From Archegozetes longisetosus (Eukaryota > Arthropoda > Arachnida > Sarcoptiformes > Trhypochthoniidae), in NCBI GenBank assembly GCA_018873245.2, contig JAEMBT020000001.1, positions 7,542,220-7,606,219 on the forward strand: 64,000 bases of DNA, read 5' to 3'. Position 1 is the stretch's first letter; each line of letters opens with the position of its first letter. The notes beneath the pieces were generated by a model. It saw nothing but the letters and a program-made list of their open reading frames with translations, ran no database searches and had not been told where the DNA came from. The translations under genes were made by a program, and so were the position numbers. Of the stretch, positions 54,686 to 64,000 are shown in pieces.

Positions 54686-55010
54686 GTGAATATAATTAAT
54701 ATGCTTTGTGTCGTGTTTTGTATTTTTTGTGTTAGTCCGTCGTCTTATGCCCTCCAAGCATCCACGTCCACGTCGTGGAGGGTGGAAACATCTATCATGA
54801 TGGCTAACGGATGCTGAAAACCATATTTTCTATATATTCTTATGATAAGTAAACAAGTGCTGCCACCTAGCGGGAGTAATATATAAAAGTGCGGTTTTCT
54901 CGAGAACGTCACTAGTTACCGAGGTCAGGACTTCGGGAAATGACTTCCCGTACCTTGAAGACCCTTAAAAGTGGTGAACTGACTCGGGCCCCGAAAAGTA
55001 AACTCCAACC
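54686..55010. other. Merlin 3' flank with TATA-like motif
   Basis: GC-richer than average, with the short inverted word CCACGTCCACGTCGTGG at about 54,768, and AATATATAAAAGTGCGG at about 54,878, a good TATA-box-like sequence on the plus strand about 130 bp before the chemoreceptor fragment. It could be an LTR or promoter fragment. No terminal repeat or TSD was identified. Confidence 0.35.
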
Positions 55011-55192
55011 AATGTGAGGATTGGCAAATAATTTTTCAGGTATTTGTTCGTTAGATTTTAATGCATTTATACTTCCATAGAGAATAAATGAAAATATATT
55101 TTCAGATCAAATTATATTTTAATCGAGTATTGATGTCAACAATTGGATTAACTATTTTGGATAGACCAATAAATGGTAGAACTTGTATTACT
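55011..55192 (+). pseudogene. Gustatory-receptor-like gene fragment (copy of 15.2 kb)
   Basis: ATGTGAGGATTGGCAAATAA to the exon end CAG, an intron (55,040-55,105, 66 bp, against 56 bp in the other copy), and an exon starting ATCAAATTATATTTTAATCG are nearly identical to 15,195-15,355. After the ACT codon this copy has GTAAGT, a good splice donor. The 15-kb copy instead runs on into a short AT stretch ending TTTTTTAG and then GCGAAATTTTC. So the ancestral gene had another intron here. Only the 3' part of the gene was duplicated; homology starts right at the end of the Merlin flank. Confidence 0.7.
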
Positions 55193-55321
55193 GTAAGTCA
55201 ATTATATATAGCTAAAAATCTACAAAATTGAACTTATTTTAAGCAATACTCGTGACATTAAGATTTATAATTAATGTTTCAATGTATCGAGCTGTCCAGA
55301 TTTCCGATTGTTAAGTACAAT

Positions 55322-55637
55322 CAGTGCCGCCTCCAGAACTTTTGAACTGAGGGGCCGAAAATTTTAATAATTAAATTTTCAACAACAGAATATAAAATCG
55401 TAAATCTTTAATTCATAAAATTCGGATCATTTGAATTTTAAGAATTTCTATTATAAATGTTATAATTTAGAATTCTCATCAAATTTTTAACTAATAGATC
55501 AAACAATTGAAATATTATACATAAATAATATAATTCTTTTCTGAACTGTAAACATTTTATAATCAAAATCCTAGACTAGAATGCACAAAATATTTTGATG
55601 GGGTATAGGTCTCTCTGGTCCCTCACTGGCAGCTCTG
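55322..55637. mobile_element. hAT-like MITE
   Basis: The left end is CAGTGCCGCCTCCAGAAC, and the right end reverse-complements to CAGAGCTGCCAGTGAGGG; both have the CAGNGC start of hAT elements. Flanks AGTACAAT and AATTCAAT may be a diverged 8-bp duplication. AT-rich interior of 316 bp in total, without coding sequence. Confidence 0.5.
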
Positions 55638-57485
55638 AATTCAATTTAACAGAAAAACTTATTCAATTTTATTTCTCATTTACAGATAATAACAGTTATA
55701 TTAACCTATTTCTCATTATTGCTCAGAATGAATTAAAAACAATCTAAAGGCTAATTAATCAATAGTTTCAGTTCTCGATCTGCGTCATAAACATACTTTC
55801 ATTGTCCTATAGTTAACGTAACTAGTTAAAGATAATTACAATTATGCTATTCATCCTTATTTATGTTTCAAAACAATTTCTTTTTTACGTGATCCTATTC
55901 TGTCATTAAATGTATTTTTATTTTTATAACTTTTAAGTTCTGTATTTCGATTTCGGTCATTTGAAAATTAGATAATTGGAGATTAAATTCAATGAACATA
56001 TGAACATCCCCATAATACAGATATACATTTCTTAAAGAATTTAAATGAGTAATAAAGTGGTACAAGACAAAAACTCGTTATCTCTTCACAAAGTTTCTGT
56101 ATTGAAAAGTCCTTTAAAATACGAGAGCCTAGAAAGTACTTAAAATCAATACTATTAGTTTCATTCACGTCTTTCAAATTGTTCAAATTGAATAAAGTAT
56201 TCATTTTAAATTGAATTAAACTGATCTTTACAAAAAACTAGTTTTAATTATTTTATTAATTACTTAACTGATTGTTTGATTCAAATATTAACTCATTAAT
56301 CGTACGACTTGACTATAAATAAAGCTTAATAAAAGTTTTAAAAACTTTTATATAATAGGTGTCACGACCTTAAACTCATTTACACAAAAAAGCCCTTATT
56401 CATATATTAGTCTGAGAGATACCGAGTTTTTCTCTTGTACCAATTAATAGTAAAGTTGCGTTTCGAAAGTGCTCATAAAACTTCTGTTGTGATCAAGACC
56501 TTTTCAAACTTCATTATATATCGATTTATACATTGAAACATATATCGAATTTTATTATATGAGTAAAGTATTAAGATAAGCTGAGCTGAAAACCTCGCGA
56601 CAAAAAATCTGAAAAAAGTAAGTGTACAGTTTTTAATAAGAATCATGATATTTTGACTTTAAATTTATCACAAGAATGGATTTGATTCCAACCTTTACAA
56701 ATGAAAAGAAAATTTAATTCGGTCCCCTCTGCAGCTATACGCTTCTCAATGTGTTCTTTCGTACTTTTGTTCAACGATTCCTATACGTCCAATTATAAAT
56801 TGTCTCATATTTGGTTTATTTTAGCGACCCACATTTGAAACTTTTTTGGTTCTTCTTTCTTAATTATATCCTTTATTATTCCTCATAAGTCTTGAATCGA
56901 GCTTAGGTCGGAAAAATAATTCTCATAATATGCCGTGGGTTTCCGAATTTTCTTGTCGTAAGGATTATTTAAAACAAAATCCGAAAAAGCGGCTAACTCG
57001 AGATAGTTTCTTTTATAATCGGGACACTTACAAATTATCTAGGAAATTCAGTTATAGTCTATTATAAAAATATTAAAAACAATATTTAAAATTGATCAAT
57101 AATTGACTTTATATTTTATGTCACCATTAAATAAATAACCATTCGCATCTAAAGTGTTTTAATATTCAGATAATTATTCTTCAAGTAGTGAATATGACAA
57201 AGTTCATCTAAAGATTATTAGGCGTTTAAGTTATTAGTAGCAGTATATAAGTACACAAATGAATTAATTAATATACTGTACTGTAAACACGTGTAACGAA
57301 TAGTATTGCGTATTACATTTAAGCTAAGAAATATAAGCACAAAAATAGTCACATAAAAGGAGTCTCTTCGGTCAAAATCGGTAGACTATACTATCTGGCC
57401 GAGAAACGTTTTATAGTTTAGGCGATCATTTTCGGTTAGAGTTGATCAAAATAGAATCGTAATACCTGTAAGATATGGTGATATC
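55638..57485. other. Intergenic region without recognised gene
   Basis: AT-rich; no coding or repeat structure that I can support. The 71-codon minus frame at 55,989-56,204 has no recognisable domain. Confidence 0.4.
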
Positions 57486-57984
57486 CAGAGTCGAGACTTT
57501 CCGGATCGTCCGGAATTTTTTAATACACACAAATCGAATGAAAAAAGACATAAGAAACATCAACTAACTAATATTAAGAAAATTTTCAATTTCTACGCTC
57601 CGGAAAAATCCGGAATCTTTGATATCTCTGCAGAATTCCGGAATTTTCAATTTTAATCTGGAAAAATACTTTTAATGACTTTATATGTATTTAAGTCTTA
57701 GGGTTAAAATATTTATTGTCAGATATGGTTAGTCCAAACACATATTTTAAGAAATAAGTAGCCTTAAGTTTACAAACAGGTTCATAACTAATTTAGTATT
57801 AGTTTATTCATTACTTTTCTTTCATTTGAGTGTCTCTTCATTCATTTCTATTCTATTCTCTAAAAGTGAATGCATATTTTCTATTATTTAAATAAATTTG
57901 CCGAAATTTTCCGGAATTTACAGGAATTTATTAGCATTTAGTCCGTAATTTGTCAATTTTTCAGTCCGGAAAGTCTCGACTCTG
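57486..57984. mobile_element. hAT-type MITE with 8-bp TSD and TTCCGGAATTT motifs
   Basis: CAGAGTCGAGACTTTCCGGA at the left end is perfectly inverted at the right end. GTGATATC is duplicated at 57478-57485 and 57985-57992. The 499-bp body has at least seven CCGGAA words, including CCGGAATTTT, near both ends, like clustered transposase-binding motifs. No coding sequence. The perfect 20-bp ends and TSD suggest a fairly recent insertion. Confidence 0.92.
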
Positions 57985-58785
57985 GTGATATCAAATATTC
58001 GCATTGAAACAACTAAATAATCAATATTTAAGTTTTATCTTAATGTCAAAAGAACTCATTGTAAAAAGTATCATTTATTCGCTTTACTCAATTTTGTAAA
58101 TCAATAGTTTCTTCATTAAATGACGTTCTCATTTACTTATTGTCTTGTTATGAAAAATTTATCAAAATTTTTGAAACAAAAGCAATAAAACAAGTTATTG
58201 ATTAAGTTTTTTGAAATGAAATTTTAATGGACTATTGATGTAAAAATATAGGTTTAATAACACTCAAATTATGTCACGACAGCTACTCTGGGAATGGAAA
58301 GGTAAGAACTTGAAGTAGCTTAAGTTTGAAAGTTCTTGACTTATATACAGGATAGAGAAATTAAACTCATAGGCACTAAATTGAGGGTTTAATTTCTAAC
58401 CTTTACAAAGTGTGTAATTCGGGTGCGACGTTTATAAAGGGATAGGAGAAAAATCCGTACAAAATTAGATTGTTTATAGCATTTTTTTTACAAATGAATG
58501 AAAACAAAAGATAGTTTACATAGAATCAATGTAATAAGATAAATAATTTTAGTTTAGTTAATTGCTGATAGTGTGCTGTTGCCCATAACTATTCGTATTT
58601 GAGTTTTAATACACGACAACAGTCTTTGGAAATAACTTTCTGGCAATTTCTTCATTTCTCTTTTAATTTTTAGATCAATTATTAAGCAAATATAGTGTTA
58701 GAAGATGAATGTGCAAAGTATGAATCATAACACTAACCATTTGAACTATCAATTGTGAAATAGCTTCCGTCATCTTCAATAGTAT
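57985..58785. other. Intergenic region without recognised gene
   Basis: AT-rich, no supported features. Confidence 0.4.
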
Positions 58786-59103
58786 ACAGTCTTGGGATTT
58801 TATTTCGAGACACCGTATACAACCTTTCATATAACTTATATGGACAGCGAAAAAATTTGCTGAATAATAGAAATCTGATCCCAATTTATTAATAATGTAA
58901 TATTTTTGTAGTATCAGACAAAATATCGTACGAGAATATTATATATAATAATCTTTGTATGCGATATTCTGCCTGATACCCCAAAAATATTGGATTATTA
59001 ATAAATCAGAATTAAATTTCAATTATTCAGCAAATTTTTTCGCTATTCATATAAGTTATATGAGAAGTTGCGTATAGTGTCTCAAAATAAAATCCCAAGA
59101 CTG
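58786..59103. mobile_element. 318-bp Tc1/mariner-type MITE
   Basis: The left end is CAGTCTTGGGATTTTATTTC. The right end reverse-complements to the same 20 bases. TA is duplicated on both sides. The arms match for about 130 bp (GAGACACCGTATACAACCTT / GAGACACTATACGCAACTTC). The centre contains ATACAAAGATTATTATATAT and ATATCGTACGAGAATATTAT (opposite strands), shared with the decayed element at 27.2-27.4 kb, which lies next to a Tc1-like HTH fragment. Confidence 0.88.
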
Positions 59104-59649
59104 TAAATACACTTTATTTTCTGCACTCAACCTTCAATAGGCCTATAAGTCTTTCTATCATAAAGATCTAACTCTTCAATTGATGTGAACGAGAGACTTA
59201 GCATTAATGTTAACATCTTAGAGCTATAATTAGATCGTTATTTGTGACTGAATTCAGTCCAACTTTTATTTTACTTTTTAAAAATATAAAAAAATTCATT
59301 TTTAGAAGTGTTAACTTTTGACAACTGATATCTAGGATTTATTTCTCGTTATAAATTTAGATTTAGGAGACTGTTCCAATAGCACAAACTATTAAGACTC
59401 ATTTTGAAGACAGAGATCTTATTGGATAAGAAATATGACTTATGATTAATATGTTTGGAGTTACTCTATTTTAAAGTTTATTTTCAGCAACAATTAATTA
59501 TTTAAATGCTTCTTATGATCACCAAATGAAATAATTTTAGTTATCCAGAAAATAGTGTATTATTTTGGAATTAAAATATGATGTTCAAACAACGAGCTTT
59601 GTTTGATGTCAAAAAAACGTTACATAGAAATAAACAATCCAATGATTTA

Positions 59650-59940
59650 CTATTTATTTTTAGAAATATTTTATTATGAAATTGAAAATCGCATAAGCAC
59701 TTAATACTAACTACATAGCTAAGAGGTCACCAAAATTACCAACAAATGGCACGAGTTCCATTTGCTTCAAGTGTTCAGTAGCTTGTTCTGGTAATCAGTT
59801 ATATTTAAGTTCTACAGAAGTATTTTTTGTCCCATGGAATGATTGGTAGTTTTCTTTTGTCCTTTGCATCGGATTCAAAAGAAGTTGATTGCGTTCATTT
59901 TGACAATTATTATCACAAATCGATAAGACTCTTTGTTTGA
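59650..59940 (-). pseudogene. DEG/ENaC C-terminal fragment
   Basis: The plus strand matches the antisense 3' end of the intact genes: TTAGAAATATTTTATTATGA at the stop region, GGTCACCAAAATTACCAACA (TM2), and TTATCACAAATCGATAAGAC (the SICD region) near 59,920. About 290 bp remain with several indels, then homology stops. It is a partial duplicate immediately 3' of pseudogene F. Confidence 0.7.
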
Positions 59941-60127
59941 TAAAAATATTTTCAAGATTTATGAGTCTAAAGTAACACTATTTTAAAATCGATTTTTTGC
60001 TAAAAAATTAAATTTTTTTATTAATAATTCTTTTGTTATCAACTGAAATAATAGTAATTTAAAAGATTAATTTTTGAATATTTACTAAAAATTTCTGTTT
60101 AAAACCTATAATTCAAAACTATAATGA

Positions 60128-61540
60128 TTTTTAGATACATTTTATTGTGAAACTGAGTATCACGAACACTTAATCCCAACTATAATACCAAAAGACTACC
60201 GAAATTTGCAATGAATGATATGAATGTCATTTCGGGTAAGTGTTTAATATATTGATCAGGTAACCGACTATGTACTACATAAATTAAGGTTCGTTTATCC
60301 TATGGAGAGAGTTCTAAATTACTTTTGTCTTTCTGATCAAATTCATATATGTTTGTAACATTCATTCTGACAGTTATCATCACAAATCGATAAAACTTTA
60401 TCATAATTTTCATGTGCGCAATCATAATTTTGGCAAATCTTGATTGTTTTATTTTTAATAAAAATTTCCTTTCTCCATAAAGATCCAGTTTGTAAAACAC
60501 ATTTATCGCAACTCTTCTGTAAGCCTTTCATGAGACATTGACTCACGCAATCAGTTCTAAGTTTTTCATGATTTTCATCATTCAAATCATAACTACGACA
60601 GCTAGTCAAATATTTTGCTGATAATAATTTAATTTCAGTTCTGGAATAAGTTATTTTATATTCATGACCACTTATTAATGGCATATATTCATCACCATAA
60701 AAAAGACGGAGAATAGAGTTAGAAGAATGTATTGCAAACTGCATTGACTGATTTTTATCATAAATGTTAGGTGGAAACCATTTTGCATCATGATTTATTT
60801 GAATAACAATATAAGCCACATTCATTCTAAAATTTCTCCATTTTTCCTTCAAATCACTGAAGAATGTATAGCATTTTGATCTAAACTTATCGTCATCTGT
60901 CATTGAAATAGACTCAACAGGGTCTAAGTCTGTTATATTCACATTTTCTATAGATTTAATATTATTATCATTTCGAACTGTTCCCTTAACTAGAATTTCG
61001 ATAGCTTGCTTTGTGTCCAAATCTTTGTATTGATCGTCTATATAGCTATCAATTATCTCAAATGTTTTAATAGGTCTTTTCGTAAAATTGAAAGGAATAC
61101 TCAAATTGTCGAACAAGTTGTAAACTGGTATTTTATAATTTTTACCGGATTCTGTGAAATTATCATAAAAAATGCCATCCAGAAACTTCCTCAGGGTTTC
61201 ATTATTAGAATCACTATCATTGACATTATTAATCATATCCTGATATTTTTGGTAAACGTCCGTAAATTGTGAATACAGTTAAGCAACTTTTTTCATTGAT
61301 ATAAATGCCGGATAACATATATTAATAGCTGAAAGTTTATCGCATTTATTAATAGATTTTCTAACATTAATACTGACAACTATTTGACCAGTTAAATATT
61401 GAGCAACTATTTGACATGTTTGATATATTAGACCACAAGTGCAGATCACAGAAACCAAAAACTTTAAGATAAATATTTATGCATCTTTTCTGGTTATTTA
61501 GAGAACTTTTAGTTTCTTTAGTTTTTTGTTCACTCATTTT
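60128..61540 (-). pseudogene. DEG/ENaC pseudogene (copy F, nearly full length)
   Basis: An open 297-codon piece (61236-60343) covers most of the ectodomain and matches copy E very closely (NKVYNLFDNLSIPFNF-like segment, EILVKGTVRNDNNI), including the Cys-to-Ser change in CVLQTGSLW. The N-terminal part (61,250-61,540) has a stop (TAA in ..CAGTTAAGCAAC..) and frameshifts around TM1. The C-terminal part (60,128-60,342) is shifted and has lost several residues in TM2. It is young, but not a functional channel. Confidence 0.85.
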
Positions 61541-61764
61541 GTTATTAGCATTGTAAGTGGAAAAATAATGTTTCGTATCAAATTAACTTTTGGCAAATTA
61601 AAGAATCGCGTTAAATTCACTCAGATCTGAAAGCAATAAAACTTACTTAAATATCCGTCTATGAAAAATGTTAATGAGTATGTTTTCATGAATTATGAGT
61701 TATGAGAAGAATAAAATTTGTACTTAATAACTTCAATATTTTTATCGGTTATATTTCAATTACA

Positions 61765-62249
61765 CAGTACGTAAAAATGAAATAAGAATTTGCGATTGCA
61801 TATCAGAAGTAACGACTCTAGTAGTATTTAATTTCCAGTATATTTAAAACATGATTTAAGCCTTTATTTGAAATTAATTTTATCTTGAAATATATCTACT
61901 ATCTCACGCGCAAGCCTTATATTTACGATTCTCTTCCGTTTACTGGTCATAAATGAATATGTTCACAGTTAGAAGAAATAAGAAAGTTTAGCTGTTCAAA
62001 ACAGTCAGGCTTCAATACATTTCTCATATCTTATAATTAAATGATCAGTTGCTTTGCTGTAACTAATATTTGCAAAGGTTGATGGTGACTATTTTTGGAT
62101 AAATGAACTTTCTTATTTCTTCTATAACTGTGAACGCATTCCTTAATTCCCTTTCAACGAAAGTGATTCGTAAGTATGAGGTTCGCATATGAGATCTCTA
62201 TTGCTTCTGACATGCAATTAAAAATTCTCATTTTCTCTTTTACACACTG
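61765..62249. mobile_element. Foldback MITE of Tc1/mariner origin (unit F)
   Basis: The left end is CAGTACGTAAAAATGAAATA, and the right end reverse-complements to CAGTGTGTAAAAGAGAAAAT. The same internal blocks occur as in units A-C (CAGGCTTCAATACATTTCTC, GATGGTGACTATTTTTGGAT). A second transposon sits exactly at its right end. Confidence 0.78.
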
Positions 62250-62736
62250 CAGATTGTCCAAAATAAAACTAAACTCAAATTTTGGGTGCAATTTTTCTCT
62301 AATATTACGCACTGATTAGATGCAACTTATGAATAAAGTTTGGAACGAGTAAAAGAAAAGCCAACTTTTTAACCATAATGTTTGAGATAAAAAGTAGTAT
62401 TTAAAATGGTGTTCTAAATAAAACAAGGAATTTTTATTTACGAAACTTATTTCTTAACTAAGTCTTGTGATCGAACTAGAGAAGAGTTTGCCGATAAATT
62501 TGATAAAAAAGGACCAACGGATGAGACTATTATTGACATTAATATCATTAACAGGCATATGTTTTAGAGAATACTTCTAAATACTATTCTTGTATACTGT
62601 ATTAGTTTAATAAAGGTTCACTTCGATAGGTCAAATTTTCAGTATTGAGTAATTGATATTACTTGCGATTAAAATATCAAATCGTGAAAAGCCTTTAACT
62701 GTTTTATCTGAGTTTAGTTTTATTTTGGACAATCTG
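62250..62736 (+). mobile_element. DUF4817-HTH transposon (copy 2) with perfect 28-bp TIRs
   Basis: CAGATTGTCCAAAATAAAAC (first 20 of 28 bases) is perfectly inverted at the right end. TA follows on the right; TG, a probable mutated TA, precedes on the left. The units at 32.3 and 35.7 kb show the same place uninterrupted. It is 487 bp, with interior similarity to 17,451-17,913. Confidence 0.85.
62422..62567 (+). pseudogene. DUF4817-like helix-turn-helix fragment (copy 2)
   Basis: The frame reads IKQGIFIYETYFLTKSCDRT, then REEFADKFDKKGPTDETIID and a stop after NRHMF. It is homologous to the fragment at 17,609 (LTKSC, EF, KF, GPT.ATI) and to DUF4817, a DNA-binding HTH of arthropod transposases. 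No ATG is in frame, and nothing of the catalytic domain remains. Confidence 0.6.
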
Positions 62737-63840
62737 TATCTATAAATTGTCTGTACATGAATTCGATCTATATTTTTAAGATTTGAACTACTGTAACTTA
62801 ATTTTTAGGACTCAATTTGTAGACTGTTTCTTATTGAAAAATCTGCACTTCTTTACAACAGGAGAGCAGAGCGAACATTAGTTTTTAAAGCTTAACCATT
62901 GCCAGTACTAAGTGATTTTCATGAAGACTTATGAGTTCTATTTGACAAAATGATGCTTATTCATCACTAATTATCTGACATCGTGTAAAAGTTTTCATTA
63001 ACCAAATTACTCATATCGAATATCAATCATTTCTGTGAGCTCGTGATTTAAATTTGTTTCTCATTTGTTTCCTAATTTTATTACTTAGTCGTGGTATGCA
63101 CTAAAAGGACTAATTTACATTGATGTACTTAAAGTATGAGAGGTAAACAATTAACAAATTCATTAAGATTCGCTGACTCCATCATATAATCACCTCGTAG
63201 TTCGTGATTCAAGTCAGGGCCGTCTTATATTAATATATGCATTAATATCACTTCGAATGACATAATTAAAATTACTTTCGGCATTTCGCTAAAAGATACT
63301 TAAAAGTCCTTTAGGATAACACTGAATGTCAAAACCAGACTTGGCTATAGAAAGATCAACAGATATCTGAGTAATGTTAGCCACAAATCGAGGAAACAAA
63401 GTTATAGATTTTTTATTTTTTAATTATAATTAATATTAAATAAATGCAGTCAATATCAATTTCAAGAAAAAATTCTTTACTATGAGTTTAATATGTTATT
63501 TTTAACCGATGTTCCGCAGTCTAACCTCTCTTAGCCTTATCTTATATAAGAACTTATGCCCCGATCAACTGTACTAATACCCAGGGGATATTAATGGCAA
63601 CACTTATCCAGTAGCTTTTGAACTTAATTACCCATACATTTGTGAAGTACTCGATTCTGCCCATTAGATTTCTGATTCCCGGTGGCCTTCGCCCATTTAT
63701 TTGCTACTTTATTCATTAATTTCTATCTATTTAGCATTTCTATTTTCTGTGTGAAACAGATGTTATTCTTAAGCAAAGCTTACTTCTACAACATATGGAG
63801 ACATAAATATAATATATATAATTAGTATGTATAGATCATT
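62737..63840. other. Duplicated flank of unit F
   Basis: It matches 32.3-33.0 kb and 35.7-36.58 kb, then 37.43-37.56 kb (TGCCC..TTCGCCCATTTA), skipping the 832-bp insertion found there. Non-coding. Confidence 0.6.
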
Positions 63841-64000
63841 ATCTTTTTGCTTATATAGATAAGACATTGCTTTTCAGAAAGTGTTAGCGTTTGACAACTT
63901 TTATGAAGAAATCTAAAACACTTTCGCTTATTCTAAATTTAGTTTTGAAAAACTTTATTTTAATAGCAAGAGCTTTTAAAATCTATTATAGCATATTTTA
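63841..64000 (-). other. 3' flank of a further DEG/ENaC unit beyond the window
   Basis: AAGACATTGCTTTTCAGAAA and AATTTAGTTTTGAAAAACTT match the sequence found 385-390 bp downstream of the stop codons of copies D (39.11 kb) and E (46.24 kb). By that spacing, another minus-strand DEG/ENaC gene or pseudogene should end about 230 bp past the right edge. Confidence 0.55.

Noticed and set aside
28323-61540. A CRISPR-like or satellite array
   Set aside because: The repeats are gene-sized paralogues with flanks and unequal spacing, not short regular repeats with spacers.

Overview
The window is AT-rich eukaryotic nuclear DNA from an invertebrate, most likely an arthropod and, as my best guess, a mite. 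The reasons are a family of short, apparently intronless DEG/ENaC channel genes in a local expansion, a chemoreceptor (gustatory-receptor-like) pseudogene with very small introns, an ABCA transporter with one intron, and many small DNA transposons. There are no bacterial operons, rRNA or tRNA genes, or CRISPR arrays.

Layout. 1-1,420: the 5' part of a minus-strand Ty3/gypsy-type retrotransposon: a Gag open to the window edge, a leader, and an 18-base primer-binding site that looks like the 3' end of tRNA-Thr. 1,420-2,215: unrecognised coding scraps and a GC-rich hairpin segment. 2,231-4,942: a FLYWCH-type Mutator-like element with a decayed transposase and a 46-bp tandem repeat. 5,226-10,945: a decayed Maverick/Polinton with a fragmented protein-primed DNA polymerase B and four smaller genes. 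10,946-13,350: GGTCA-rich repeat, hAT remnants (one with a clear 8-bp target-site duplication, TSD) and a DEG/ENaC scrap. 14,243-15,418: gustatory-receptor-like pseudogene. 16.9-18.8 kb: small DNA transposons. 20,135-25,480: an ABCA-type ABC transporter gene, interrupted by a frameshift and ending inside its second ATP-binding domain; its only clear intron is mostly a transposon.

26-64 kb is a duplicated DEG/ENaC cluster, all on the minus strand: three full-length ORFs (28,323-29,747; 39,500-40,912; 46,625-48,037), four decayed or truncated copies, and one more scrap at 12 kb. The duplicated units include long flanks. Units fall into two groups: one carries a palindromic Tc1/mariner-derived foldback element upstream of the gene, the other (at 39.5 and 46.6 kb) does not. 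Paralogous flanks act as 'empty sites', so several later insertions can be defined to the base: an 832-bp element with a 10-bp TSD, two hAT elements with 8-bp TSDs, and an element carrying a DUF4817-like helix-turn-helix. The cluster seems to continue past the right edge.

48-55 kb interrupts the cluster with mobile DNA: a chromodomain-like coding segment, a decayed Ty3/gypsy pol (minus), a Merlin-type (ISXO2-like) transposase (plus), and a duplicated fragment of the 15-kb chemoreceptor. Only the three DEG/ENaC ORFs look like intact host genes; the ABC transporter and chemoreceptor look broken.
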